From the NCBI GenBank assembly GCA_001636495.1, contig KV440964.1, positions 4,108,666-4,172,665 of the forward strand: a stretch of DNA of 64,000 bases, given 5' to 3'. Below the pieces are notes generated by a model. The model saw only the letters and a program-made list of their open reading frames with translations, was not told where the DNA came from and searched no databases. Position numbers and translations under genes: made by a program. Source of the stretch: Sutcliffiella horikoshii. Its GTDB lineage: Bacteria; Bacillota; Bacilli; Bacillales; Bacillaceae_I. Position 1 is the stretch's first letter, and each line of letters starts with the position of its first letter. Shown piece by piece: positions 8,075 through 17,001 of this stretch.

Positions 8075-9319
8075 TCACACAAACTGATTATTACGCCGGA
8101 ATTTGTTGATTACTGGCCCAACAAAGCGGTTTGCTTTTTCCATATCATTCTTCTCCATATAATAATCAAAAAGAACGACTGCATAGTGCTCGACCAGCAG
8201 CATATAGCCTTTTCCCTTAAAATAGGGAAATGCTTCCTCTTCCAAGTATACGTAATATCTATCCATTGAATTAGATAGATAATAAAAATGCATCATAAAA
8301 ATGTGTACAAAAGTGGAAGAGTTGGAGGACTTCGATAGATCCAACCCTTGTTTGACCAAGGCTAGAAGATTTTCTCTGGAGGTCTTTCCTTCTTTCGTCA
8401 ATGCATTCACATAGCCTTCAAAGGACCCTAGATAATTAGGATGGTTCTTTTCTCTAGCATCCATTGATTTTTTATAAAATTCGCTGGCTTTTTGGTATTC
8501 CGCATTCCTTAAGTAGAGATAGGCGACATTATGATATAGCATCGCTTTTTGATGTTCGAGCCCATAGTCTTCCGTCATTTCTATCAATCTATGATATTCC
8601 TGGCTTAAGGCGGGATGGTCTTCTGACTGTTCAAGTTGAATGACCATGAGCATTTCTGCTTCAATGATGCGGGAAAAACTCCTTATTTTAGTGAAGTATT
8701 GAAGGGCTTTATTCGCATGAAAAAATGCCAAGACCCTTGAATTTAAGGAATGGTATGCAAGGGCCAAATCATAATAGCACTCTTGGTTAGGGTAGCCTTC
8801 TAGATTGATCTCCTTCAAGCAAGCAAGTGCCTCCACGTAGTTGTTCTTCACGGATAAGTGGTAAAGCCCCTTTACATGAAGAAGCAAATTCTTTTCATAA
8901 GATGTCACATCGGTCCAAGCCGAAATTTCTTCTACTAAACCGTCCACCATTCTTCCTTCTCCAACAAATAAATAATATCTTGCCAGGATCAGTGTGTACA
9001 GGCGATAAAAGTCCTGCATGTGTAAAAGGTTGAAACCTTGGAGCTGTCGTTTGATGGATTCCACCCTCGGTTTAAGTTTTTTTACGATAGCATCCTGCCA
9101 TTCTTTCAACAGCTGTTCGATTTCCCTATAATTCTCTATTTCTGCTTCCATCTCAATTCCAAGACGCCTGCATAAAAAATCAATGGTCTCCCCGGAAACC
9201 TCCGTCAGCCCCCGCTCTATCTTACTGATATGGGTACTGGAACAAATTCCATCGCCTAGATCCTTTTGCTTTAACCCCTGAAATTCTCGATAAAATTTAA
9301 TAATCTTACCTTCCAGCAT
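8075..9319 (-). CDS. HTH-TPR regulator, RRNPP-like
   Basis: A 414-residue protein with an N-terminal XRE helix-turn-helix (LKQKDLGDGICSSTHISKIERG, about residues 14-35) and a long helical region of TPR-type repeats (for example AMLYHNVAYLYLRNAEYQKA). This is the architecture of RRNPP regulators such as NprR and PlcR, which bind imported peptides. I start at 9319 because AGGGGA lies 7 bases before that ATG; an ATG 24 bases upstream lacks a ribosome binding site. A paralogue lies at 17002-18228. No signal-peptide gene is visible downstream, where a terminator follows at once. Its place next to the large protease suggests a regulatory link, which is inference. Confidence 0.85.
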   Translation of the reverse strand: MLEGKIIKFYREFQGLKQKDLGDGICSSTHISKIERGLTEVSGETIDFLCRRLGIEMEAEIENYREIEQLLKEWQDAIVKKLKPRVESIKRQLQGFNLLHMQDFYRLYTLILARYYLFVGEGRMVDGLVEEISAWTDVTSYEKNLLLHVKGLYHLSVKNNYVEALACLKEINLEGYPNQECYYDLALAYHSLNSRVLAFFHANKALQYFTKIRSFSRIIEAEMLMVIQLEQSEDHPALSQEYHRLIEMTEDYGLEHQKAMLYHNVAYLYLRNAEYQKASEFYKKSMDAREKNHPNYLGSFEGYVNALTKEGKTSRENLLALVKQGLDLSKSSNSSTFVHIFMMHFYYLSNSMDRYYVYLEEEAFPYFKGKGYMLLVEHYAVVLFDYYMEKNDMEKANRFVGPVINKFRRNNQFV

Positions 9320-9431
9320 GTTGTCATCCCCTGTGAAAATCATCTAATTTTTTAATATCCTACCACAGTTTGTTTTCAGGTGACAGACAGCTTCTCCCAA
9401 TTGAAACAAGTCGGACATATGACTACCTTAC

Positions 9432-10826
9432 TCAGCCCTTCCCCTCATAATCCGACTCTTGCTTCATCAACGGCAATGTAAAACTAAACACCGTCCCTTC
9501 CCCGACCTTACTTTCCACTTCGATAGTCGTTGCGTGTAAATCCATTATCGACTTTACAATAGACAGGCCAATACCGATACCTGTCTTGCTGGATCTAGCT
9601 TTATCGGTTTTATAGAATCGTTCCCATATTTTCTCGAGATTCTCTTCACTTATCCCCTCACCATGGTCCATTATTCTTACAACCACCTCATCTGTTTTCT
9701 TTTCCAAAAACACTTGAATGTACTGATGATTGGATGACACCTGGATAGCATTTTGCAATAGGTTGATGAGTGCCTGTTCAATTCGGTCTCTGTCCGCAAC
9801 CACCATGGTTTCCAGATTGTCTGGAATGATCTGAATCTCCAATTGCTTATTGGAAAGATGAGGTTCAAGTTTCACAGCAATCAACTGCAACTGTTTTGTC
9901 AAATTATAAGAAGTGGGCTTTAACGTGACGTGACCTGCCTCCAATTGCGACATATCAAGGGTATCATTAACAAGCTTGATGACACGCTCTGTTTCATCTT
10001 TCATCAATAGGTAAAATTCTTTTCGTTGTTCGGCTGGAATCGTATCATCCAACAGGGCAATCAAGAAACCTTTGATCGAAGTAAGTGGTGTCCTCAAATC
10101 ATGGGATACATTAGCAATAAAGGCTTTTCTTGTTTCCTCCAAAGAATTCAGCTCTGCTGCCATATGATTGAAGCTTTCCCCAAGCTGACCTATTTCGTCT
10201 TTAGAGGATACCTCCACAGATTGAGAAAAATCACCTTTGGCATACCTCAAAGCTATCGCATTCATATCCCTGAGCGGGGCAGTAATTTTAGCAGAAAGGA
10301 ACCATATGATGATTCCTGCAATAGCAATGGTGATGGTAAATGTAAGCAAAATCATATACAAAACCTGCTGATAGGCGTGGCTTAAATCATGAAAGACCAT
10401 GACCATGATCACATCCCCTTCTATCGGTGAGGCGATCATATAACTTAAATTCCCATCGGTCCGGCCACCTTTTGCCACATACTCTCCGGACTCCGCTTTT
10501 TCCAATAACTCCTTTTCTATCTCCCCATGGTCAAAGGACACATCCTTAAAGATCCTATTCCCACCGGCATCAAATAGGAACACATGGAAGTCTTTTTCAT
10601 CTAACATCGGTTCAAGAGCAGCCATTGTCTCCTCTTCCGTCCATCCAAACTCTTCGCTTGCTGTGAGTACCTTGGTAATCTGTTGTTGTTGATGTGTATA
10701 GGTCTCTTCAAAATCCTCATAAAGATCAACGTGAAACAGATACAAAAAGATAAGTCCAAAGATAATAAACAAACTCGTAATGATTAGGGCATAACTAAAA
10801 AATAGTTTAGAGAATATTTTATTCAT
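9432..10826 (-). CDS. Membrane sensor histidine kinase (HAMP, HisKA, HATPase)
   Basis: A 464-residue kinase with two membrane helices (about residues 5-25 and 155-180) bracketing an extracytoplasmic sensor of about 130 residues, then a HAMP linker, the phospho-acceptor helix NVSHDLRTPLTSIKGF and an ATPase domain with N-box NLLQNAIQVSSN, DHGEGIS and GIGLSIV. The ATG at 10826 has GAGGAG 7 bases upstream and overlaps the last 8 bases of the response-regulator gene, so the two are translationally coupled. A divergent MMPL exporter operon 180 bases away is the likely target. The signal is unknown. Confidence 0.92.
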   Translation of the reverse strand: MNKIFSKLFFSYALIITSLFIIFGLIFLYLFHVDLYEDFEETYTHQQQQITKVLTASEEFGWTEEETMAALEPMLDEKDFHVFLFDAGGNRIFKDVSFDHGEIEKELLEKAESGEYVAKGGRTDGNLSYMIASPIEGDVIMVMVFHDLSHAYQQVLYMILLTFTITIAIAGIIIWFLSAKITAPLRDMNAIALRYAKGDFSQSVEVSSKDEIGQLGESFNHMAAELNSLEETRKAFIANVSHDLRTPLTSIKGFLIALLDDTIPAEQRKEFYLLMKDETERVIKLVNDTLDMSQLEAGHVTLKPTSYNLTKQLQLIAVKLEPHLSNKQLEIQIIPDNLETMVVADRDRIEQALINLLQNAIQVSSNHQYIQVFLEKKTDEVVVRIMDHGEGISEENLEKIWERFYKTDKARSSKTGIGIGLSIVKSIMDLHATTIEVESKVGEGTVFSFTLPLMKQESDYEGKG

Positions 10827-11505
10827 GAATCTTCTCCTCAAATCGATAGCCTACACCACGAATTGTCGTGATGGACCAGGTGGAACCACTTGAAGATAGT
10901 TTGTCCCTCACCCGCTTAATATGGACATCAATCGTTCGTGGGTCTCCATCAAAATCATAGCCCCAAATCTTGTCCAATAACTGCTGCTTTGATAAAACTT
11001 GATTATGATGATAGGCAAAATAATAAAGCAATTCCAGTTCCTTTGGGGCAAGCTTTACATCCTTGCTGCCAATGCGTAATCTGAATTCTTGCAAGTTGAG
11101 CATTAAATCTTTTAAGTGAATGATATCCCTTTGCTGATTGGCCGGTGTCACCCTTCTTAAAGCAGCCTTTACCCTCGCGGACAATTCATTGGGATCAAAG
11201 GGTTTAACCATATAATCATCTGCCCCAAGCTCCAGTCCTTTTACGATATCGTAGCTTTCCCCTTTTCCCGTTAACATGATGATGGGGATGACCGGGTCAT
11301 CCATGCGAATCAGTTTGCACACTTCCCATCCGTCCATTTCAGGCAACATCAGATCCAGTATGATACAATCGGGTCTTTGTTCATAATACAACTCCAATGC
11401 TTCTTCCCCATTTACTGCCAAAATGGTTTCATACCCCTGTTTAGACATATACATCTGGATGATCGCTCTTATATTGATATCATCTTCTACTATTAATATT
11501 TTCAT
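10819..11505 (-). CDS. OmpR-family response regulator
   Basis: 228 residues: receiver domain with phosphorylatable Asp in CIILDLMLPEMDGWE, conserved switch residues in IMLTGKG and the Lys in DYMVKPFDP; C-terminal winged helix ending in RGVGYRFEE. The start at 11505 (MKILIVEDD) is chosen because GGAGAGG lies 8 bases upstream; a longer frame to 11541 has no support. It is the first gene of a two-gene operon with the kinase. The 180-bp intergenic region to the divergent MMPL gene probably holds its binding sites, but no clean direct repeat could be fixed by eye. Confidence 0.93.
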   Translation of the reverse strand: MKILIVEDDINIRAIIQMYMSKQGYETILAVNGEEALELYYEQRPDCIILDLMLPEMDGWEVCKLIRMDDPVIPIIMLTGKGESYDIVKGLELGADDYMVKPFDPNELSARVKAALRRVTPANQQRDIIHLKDLMLNLQEFRLRIGSKDVKLAPKELELLYYFAYHHNQVLSKQQLLDKIWGYDFDGDPRTIDVHIKRVRDKLSSSGSTWSITTIRGVGYRFEEKIHE

Positions 11506-11684
11506 GATAAATTCCTCTCCACTAAGAACTACTAACTCCATTATGCCAGTTAATTGTTAATAGTACGTTAACACATATAAGTCCCGCTTTCTCGTTAACA
11601 TTTCATTAACATTCCAATGCTATTCTTACATCGTTCCAATACTGTTAAGCACCATTTAAAAACGAATAGAGAAAGAGGTTCATT

Positions 11685-13904
11685 ATGAAAAGAATAGCAA
11701 AATACGCATCTCACAAAAAAGGGGTCTGGGTGATTCTGCTTGCTTGGATCATCCTCACCGGCGCTTTAAGTGTAGCACCTTCTGTCAATGACTATAAGGT
11801 CAACACAGGAGAGAACGATCTGCCAAAAGAAGCTCAATCCGTCGTGGCAAGTGAAAAATTCGACGCTTACTTTCCGGATGATAACGGATTGTTTGCCTTA
11901 CTCGTATTTCAAAACGAAGACGGATGGAATACGCAAAATTTCACAGAAGTGGATGAAGTCAGCAATTGGATTCAGGATGATTCCAAGCTGGAAACCATTC
12001 AATCTGCCGTTCCATTTCATCAATTTCCTGAGCAGGTGAAAGAAGATTTCTTATCTGAAGATAGGACAACACTTGTTCTCCCTTTGTTTTTAAAAGATAG
12101 CTTGGAAATGGACGAGGTCAATGAAACCGTTCAATCCATCGAAGCATTTACGGACACAACCTTAACAGATGGGACAATGGTGATAACCGGACCTGCAGGA
12201 ATCGCTTCTGATACCATTTCCATTTTTTCCAATGCCGATCTGGTTTTATTATTTTCTACCATCGCATTGGTACTTATTTTGCTGATTGTCATCTATCGTT
12301 CCCCGTTACTTGCAATTATACCGTTGGTGGCCGTTGCATTTGTCTATCAAGTTGTAGATCGCGTACTTGGACTCTTAGCGAAAAATGAAGTGTTCACTGT
12401 GGAAGCACAGTCCATATCCATTGTGATGATCCTGTTATTCGGTGCAACGGTGGACTACAGTCTATTTGTTTTTTCAAGATTCCGTGAAGAATTAAGGAAG
12501 CAGGAAAACAAACATCACGCGATGCAAACAGCTGTCCAAGGGATAGCCGAACCGCTAGCTTTTTCAGGTGGAACTGTTTTTGCCGGCATGCTGGTACTCT
12601 TATTGGCAGACTATGGGCCGTACCATAGCTTTGCACCAGTATTCACCATTACGATTGCCATTGTATTACTGGCTGGACTTACCTTGATCCCGGCACTTTT
12701 CACTATATTCGGCCGCAGAGCTTTCTGGCCGTTCATCCCTAAAGTAGGCGAAGAAACAATAGAGAAGAATCGTTTCTGGGGTATAGTCGGGGAACTTGTG
12801 ACGAATAAACCTAAGCTGGTCGGAGGGATTGTACTAGTCTTTTTACTTGTGAATGCCTCCCAATTGTTCACAGCCAACTACTCCTATAATATTATCCAAT
12901 CCTTCCCGGAAGAGATGAAATCCAGGATTGGTTTTGAGCAACTGGAGGAAAAATTCCCTGCCGGCGAACTGGCTCCTGTAAATGTGTTGGTCGAAAAAAA
13001 GACCGGCTTCACGTTTTCTAACAGTGAGCTTGACGCGATAGAGACATTGAACGAAAGTTTCATTGGCATGAATGGAATCTCCAGTACTACTTTACCTGAA
13101 AAAGAAATCGTGGCCACCGGAGGCAGAGAGGGTAGTCGCATCTTAAGTGAAGATGGTAATGCATTGAAATTTGATATTATATTGACGATGAATCCCTATG
13201 CAGAAGAAGCAATGGACATTCTCGATCGATTGAATGAGTCAAAAGAAGATATTTTGAGAGAAAGCGGACTTGATGCTAAAGATTATGACATATATTTTGC
13301 GGGGGAAACCGCTGCTTCCGCTGATATCCGATCCACCAATAACCGTGATACACTAATTATTGTACTTGCTGTCACCGTAGTAATTTTCGGGATGCTGATT
13401 TTCCATACACGCTCGCTGGTGGCACCGGTTTACATGATGACAACCATATTGCTATCGTACGCCTCGGCACTTGGCTTAAGTTGGTTCATTTTTGATAATT
13501 TCTTTGGCTTTGAGGGGATGAGCTATCGCATTCCGCTTTACGCATTTGTTTTCCTTGTAGCCCTCGGGGTCGATTACAACATCATGCTCATTTCAAGAAT
13601 CAAAGAGGAGAATCGTTACTTCTCTATCAAAGAAGCTACAAGGCGCGGTGTCGCGTTGACAGGAGGGGTCATTTCTTCTGCCGGTATCATTCTTGCTGCC
13701 ACATTTGGCGTATTGATGACACAACCTATTCTAGAATTATTTATGTTTGGATTCATCGTTTGTATCGGAATACTACTGGATGCCTTTCTCATTCGGGGCA
13801 TGTTAGTCCCTGCAATCGTTACGTTAGTGAAAGACTGGAACTGGTGGCCTTTCAAACTTATAAAACAAGAGAATCAAGAAAAGGAGAGGAATTTAAATGA
13901 ATAG
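11685..13904 (+). CDS. MMPL/RND-type membrane exporter, YdfJ-like
   Basis: 739 residues with the duplicated MMPL plan: helix 1 (VWVILLAWIILTGALS), a large extracytoplasmic loop, a five-helix bundle, and the same again. The charge-relay helices carry FGATVDYSLFVFSRF and LGVDYNIMLISRIKEE, the hallmark of YdfJ-like transporters driven by proton motive force. Substrates in this family are lipids, surfactants or drugs; none can be named here. The last 8 bases overlap a small membrane-protein gene, forming an operon. A divergent two-component system is the likely regulator. Confidence 0.9.
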   Translation: MKRIAKYASHKKGVWVILLAWIILTGALSVAPSVNDYKVNTGENDLPKEAQSVVASEKFDAYFPDDNGLFALLVFQNEDGWNTQNFTEVDEVSNWIQDDSKLETIQSAVPFHQFPEQVKEDFLSEDRTTLVLPLFLKDSLEMDEVNETVQSIEAFTDTTLTDGTMVITGPAGIASDTISIFSNADLVLLFSTIALVLILLIVIYRSPLLAIIPLVAVAFVYQVVDRVLGLLAKNEVFTVEAQSISIVMILLFGATVDYSLFVFSRFREELRKQENKHHAMQTAVQGIAEPLAFSGGTVFAGMLVLLLADYGPYHSFAPVFTITIAIVLLAGLTLIPALFTIFGRRAFWPFIPKVGEETIEKNRFWGIVGELVTNKPKLVGGIVLVFLLVNASQLFTANYSYNIIQSFPEEMKSRIGFEQLEEKFPAGELAPVNVLVEKKTGFTFSNSELDAIETLNESFIGMNGISSTTLPEKEIVATGGREGSRILSEDGNALKFDIILTMNPYAEEAMDILDRLNESKEDILRESGLDAKDYDIYFAGETAASADIRSTNNRDTLIIVLAVTVVIFGMLIFHTRSLVAPVYMMTTILLSYASALGLSWFIFDNFFGFEGMSYRIPLYAFVFLVALGVDYNIMLISRIKEENRYFSIKEATRRGVALTGGVISSAGIILAATFGVLMTQPILELFMFGFIVCIGILLDAFLIRGMLVPAIVTLVKDWNWWPFKLIKQENQEKERNLNE

Positions 13905-14295
13905 AACCAAACTGTTAATCCGATTTTCAGCGCTTTATGCAGTGGTTGGAGCCTTTATAGGAGGGCATATGGCAGGGGCCGGCTCTTATGCATTCCGTGC
14001 CATCCATGCCCATATACTAGTGGTCGGCTGGCTTTCCCTGTTTGCTTTTGCAGTCTTTTATGCCTTATTTGCTATTCCGAAGACATCCAAACTGGCTACC
14101 TTTCATGTGTGGTCAGCGATCATCGGCAGCTTTGGACTCACAGCGGGGATGTGGATGTACTTTTTAAAACCAGCGGCACTCCCAGAGACATTCACCTTAA
14201 TTTTCTATATCGTTGGTGGGACCGTCCTCATGTTGAGTTTCATTATTTTTGCCCTCATGACATTCATTTTCGGAAAACTTTTAAAAGACAAGTAA
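13897..14295 (+). CDS. Four-helix membrane protein with HAH motif
   Basis: 132 residues, about four membrane helices. Helix 2 begins AIHAHILVVGWLSLFAF, which resembles the histidine-containing helix of heme-copper oxidase subunit I and related NnrS-like proteins; other histidines (GGHMAG, FHVW) could join in heme or metal binding. It overlaps the MMPL gene by 8 bases and has AAGGAGAGG in front, so it is co-translated. Function unknown; a partner or accessory of the exporter is possible. Confidence 0.8.
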   Translation: MNRTKLLIRFSALYAVVGAFIGGHMAGAGSYAFRAIHAHILVVGWLSLFAFAVFYALFAIPKTSKLATFHVWSAIIGSFGLTAGMWMYFLKPAALPETFTLIFYIVGGTVLMLSFIIFALMTFIFGKLLKDK

Positions 14296-14296
14296 A

Positions 14297-14340
14297 AGGA
14301 CAAATCCCCCTGCTACAAAGTGCAGGGGGATTGTCCTTTT
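14297..14340. terminator. Terminator between convergent genes
   Basis: AAAGGACAAATCCCCCTGC pairs with GCAGGGGGATTGTCCTTT with one bulge, followed by T-rich sequence on the plus strand. It serves the MMPL operon and, on the other strand, the M4 peptidase gene. Confidence 0.85.
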
Positions 14341-14361
14341 TCAATAATCGAGTTGATTGAG

Positions 14362-16005
14362 TTAGTAAACCCCAACGGCATCATATGCTGCCATCACCGC
14401 TTGAACCTCTAAGGATGGCGCACCATTTCTGTCAGGATGCAGGTCTCTTGCAGCCTGAATAGCTGCTTGACGCATTTCCGCAAAACCTGAAGATGGTGTT
14501 AGGTAAAGTGTTAGGGCACGGTAGAAAATCTTTTCTGTCTTCGCTTTCCCGATTCCATTTACATTTACACCATAATGTGTCCCGCCCTCAGTGATCAGGT
14601 GTGCTGCTTTATTGTTGATACTGGAGTTGATGTGTACGCCGCCTCTGTCCAACTCGCCTAGGTAACGCTTGTCGTAATGGTCTGGGTAGAAACCGTCCTC
14701 TGTGTAACCACCGATATAGATGGAAGCAGGGTCACTCATGGAGCGCAGTCCGTCTCCTGGAATGCCAGGAGTCCAAATATCCTCACCCAATAGCCATAAG
14801 CCTTCACCAGTTTTATTTTCCGCAAAAGCACCAAAGATGTCAGCAATGGACTCGTTGATAGCACCTGATTCATTTTCATAGGTAAGATTCGCAGTATTTG
14901 TGATGACGCCGTGTGTCATTTCATGCGCGATAACATCCAGTCCACCGGACAAGGAGATCATTCGTTGTCCGTCTCCATCTCCATAAAGCATTTGTTTGCC
15001 ATTCCATGCTGCGTTGTTCCACTTGTCCCCGATATGTACTGTCGAAACAAGTTTCATCCCTTTATTATCAAGAGAGTTTCTGCCATGGACATTTTTAAAA
15101 TAATCAAATGTTTTTGATGCATTAACATGTGCCGAAACTGCTGCAGGATCATAGAAGAAGTTTCTAGTGCTTTCCACTTCAAATCCTTGTAACCCCAAAA
15201 AGGCAGAAAGAAGAATAAAGGTTGTTTCAGGCATTCTATTCGCTTTGAACGTGTGAACACCATTTCCACGAGAATCGTCGAATAGGAAATATTTGTTAGA
15301 ACTCGCTTCTTTTACCGCATTAAACGTATGAAGCTTTCCAAAGATGTCCATCCCTTTTGCTGTAACGTCCACGTATTCAATTGGCAGTGCACGTGGAGCT
15401 GGAGATGCTTCTCCAGCTGCTAGTGGTGTGAATCTCGCATTTTCATCTTCCTCTAACGCAGGAGTCAATGCTGCTACTGCGTCAAAGTTGTGCAGAATCT
15501 CTCCACTTGTTGCATCCACAAAGTAATGGAAATAACCTGGTGCTGGAATGGATGTAGAAGCCTTAACTAAATACGCAAGACGTTTTCCAGTGTCTGACGG
15601 ATAGATAATCAATTCCGACTCCACTCCATCATAGGAATAAACCTCACCGATTTGTGCTTCAATGCTCTCTTTTGCCACCGCTTCCGCCTCATCTGTTGTT
15701 AACGAAGGCTCTGTTGAAATGCTCGTACGGGACAGGTCCTTATTTACCTCTCCAATAAAGGAGATGATATTATTGTCCTTATCCAAGGCGATAGTTTGTT
15801 GCGAAGCATAGACAGGAATTCCTTGATACATTTCCTGTGTTTTGAAATGGTACGTTTTTGTGTTGCTGTCTGCTTTTTCTTCCAAAATAGAGAATTGCTG
15901 TGTCACATCTCCACTCGAGGATTTAGTTTTTCCTGCAGGGGTGAGTTGTGATTCCAGGAAGGAGTACAGGATCTCCTGTTTGCTAAGACCTGCCGGCGCC
16001 TCCAT
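14362..16005 (-). CDS. Thermolysin-family (M4) metallopeptidase, 5' end truncated
   Basis: A neutral zinc protease of the bacillolysin group. FTP/PepSY-type prosequence at about residues 10-180 of the open frame, then the catalytic domain with HEMTH (first His about residue 361), third zinc ligand in NESGAINESIADIFG and the GGVHINSSINNKAAHL active-site His region. The C-terminus is complete (ending AYDAVGVY). The open frame continues upstream of the Met at 16005 as GLLPAKNVLANEEVVRIQQQ, which looks like the end of a signal peptide, but the rest of the signal peptide and any ribosome binding site are missing. At about 16056-16064 the sequence switches to the middle of a sipW gene on the other strand. 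As it stands the enzyme would not be exported, so the locus may be a pseudogene. Confidence 0.85.
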   Translation of the reverse strand: MEAPAGLSKQEILYSFLESQLTPAGKTKSSSGDVTQQFSILEEKADSNTKTYHFKTQEMYQGIPVYASQQTIALDKDNNIISFIGEVNKDLSRTSISTEPSLTTDEAEAVAKESIEAQIGEVYSYDGVESELIIYPSDTGKRLAYLVKASTSIPAPGYFHYFVDATSGEILHNFDAVAALTPALEEDENARFTPLAAGEASPAPRALPIEYVDVTAKGMDIFGKLHTFNAVKEASSNKYFLFDDSRGNGVHTFKANRMPETTFILLSAFLGLQGFEVESTRNFFYDPAAVSAHVNASKTFDYFKNVHGRNSLDNKGMKLVSTVHIGDKWNNAAWNGKQMLYGDGDGQRMISLSGGLDVIAHEMTHGVITNTANLTYENESGAINESIADIFGAFAENKTGEGLWLLGEDIWTPGIPGDGLRSMSDPASIYIGGYTEDGFYPDHYDKRYLGELDRGGVHINSSINNKAAHLITEGGTHYGVNVNGIGKAKTEKIFYRALTLYLTPSSGFAEMRQAAIQAARDLHPDRNGAPSLEVQAVMAAYDAVGVY

Positions 16006-16055
16006 CAGTTGCTGTTGAATTCTTACTACTTCTTCATTTGCTAGGACATTCTTTG

Positions 16056-16268
16056 CCGGTAGAAGACCCTATCTATGTTACCCAGGAACAGATTGTAGGG
16101 AAGTACGCTGATTTTACGATCCCGTTTATCGGTTTCCTAGTAAATCTAGCCAGTTCCAAAGAAGGCTCCGCTTTTCTATTGGTCGTCCCTGGAATTCTAC
16201 TTGTGGCATCAGCCGGACTTTCTATCGTCCGTGCATTGCGAGAATTTGAGAAGGCAAAGACAGCCTAA
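16056..16268 (+). pseudogene. sipW: C-terminal remnant of a SipW-type signal peptidase
   Basis: The frame reads EDPIYVTQEQIVGKY, then GFLVNLASSKEGSAFLLVVPG and a C-terminal helix ending in VRALREFEKAKTA. This matches the C-terminal third of archaeal/ER-type signal peptidase I (SipW), which removes the signal peptides of TasA/camelysin. The N-terminal membrane anchor, catalytic Ser and His regions are absent; the frame starts inside the truncated M4 gene of the opposite strand. The camelysin gene follows 83 bases downstream in the normal order of a sipW-calY operon. A TTG at 16038 could not give an active enzyme. Confidence 0.8.
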
Positions 16269-16351
16269 TAATTGGTTAGTACTCTTAGCTGTCACTTTGA
16301 TAGATAAGAGATTAATAAAAATATCGAAAATGTTTAGAGGAGGAAATGGAC

Positions 16352-16942
16352 ATGAGCTTTACGAAAACAGTAAGCAAAGGAATATTAACGGCTGCATTAG
16401 GTTTTTCTTTAATCGGCGGAGGTACATATGCGTATTTCAGCGACACCGTGGTGACAAACAACACATTTGCAGTAGGAACTTTGGACTTATCCGTCAATCC
16501 GGAAACTATTGTGGATCTTCCTAACCTGAAACCTGGAGATGAGATTATCCGGGAGTTTGAACTGTGGAACAATGGACCATTGGATATATCCAAGATTCTT
16601 CTTGAAACAAATTACACAGTGAATGATGCCCAATTGGGCGTTGCAAATACAGAGGATTTAGGTGAGCACATTAAAGTTACAATTCTTTACAATCAAGCCA
16701 ATGCAAGCGTTCAAGTGGCTGAAACAACTCTATATGAACTGCAAAACGAAACACCGGACCTGACAGCCATTGATAATTTCGTAGGGGGAGGCCAACGTCC
16801 TGATGGTTTAAAAGAAACGGATAAAATCATTGCCTACTTTGAATTCGTGGACAATGGAGAAGATCAGAACGAATTCCAAGGTGATTCTCTCGAACTTGAG
16901 TGGAAATTCAATGCACACCAAACAGAAGGAAGCGAACAATAA
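16352..16942 (+). CDS. calY: Camelysin/TasA family surface protein (peptidase M73)
   Basis: 196 residues with a SipW-type signal peptide: KTVSKGILTAALGFSLIGGGTYAYFSD, where the YAYFSD cleavage context is typical of CalY/TasA. The mature part has the beta-sandwich pattern of TasA-type biofilm fibre proteins (TFAVGTLDLSVNP, LKPGDEIIREFELWNNG). Start at 16352: AGAGGAGG lies 8 bases upstream, whereas the ATG at 16346 is only 2 bases from it. Its processing needs SipW, and the adjacent sipW is only a remnant here, so another copy elsewhere must serve. CalY and TasA are close relatives; the name is by overall likeness. Confidence 0.88.
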   Translation: MSFTKTVSKGILTAALGFSLIGGGTYAYFSDTVVTNNTFAVGTLDLSVNPETIVDLPNLKPGDEIIREFELWNNGPLDISKILLETNYTVNDAQLGVANTEDLGEHIKVTILYNQANASVQVAETTLYELQNETPDLTAIDNFVGGGQRPDGLKETDKIIAYFEFVDNGEDQNEFQGDSLELEWKFNAHQTEGSEQ

Positions 16943-16950
16943 GAAAGAAG

Positions 16951-16998
16951 GGCCCGTTAAACCCGCCCATGTAAAGTGGGCGGGTTACGGACCCCCGG
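16951..16998. terminator. Hairpin between camelysin gene and HTH-TPR regulator
   Basis: AACCCGCCCA (16960-16969) pairs with TGGGCGGGTT (16977-16986), and the stem extends with bulges through GGGCCCGT/ACGGACCC. A T-run is lacking on either strand, so termination efficiency is uncertain, but it lies exactly between two convergent stop codons. Confidence 0.55.
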
Positions 16999-17001
16999 TT
17001 T

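Noticed and set aside
16038-16268. Intact small protein starting at TTG 16038
   Set aside because: Its first codons come from the antisense of the M4 gene and the rest is only the C-terminal third of SipW.
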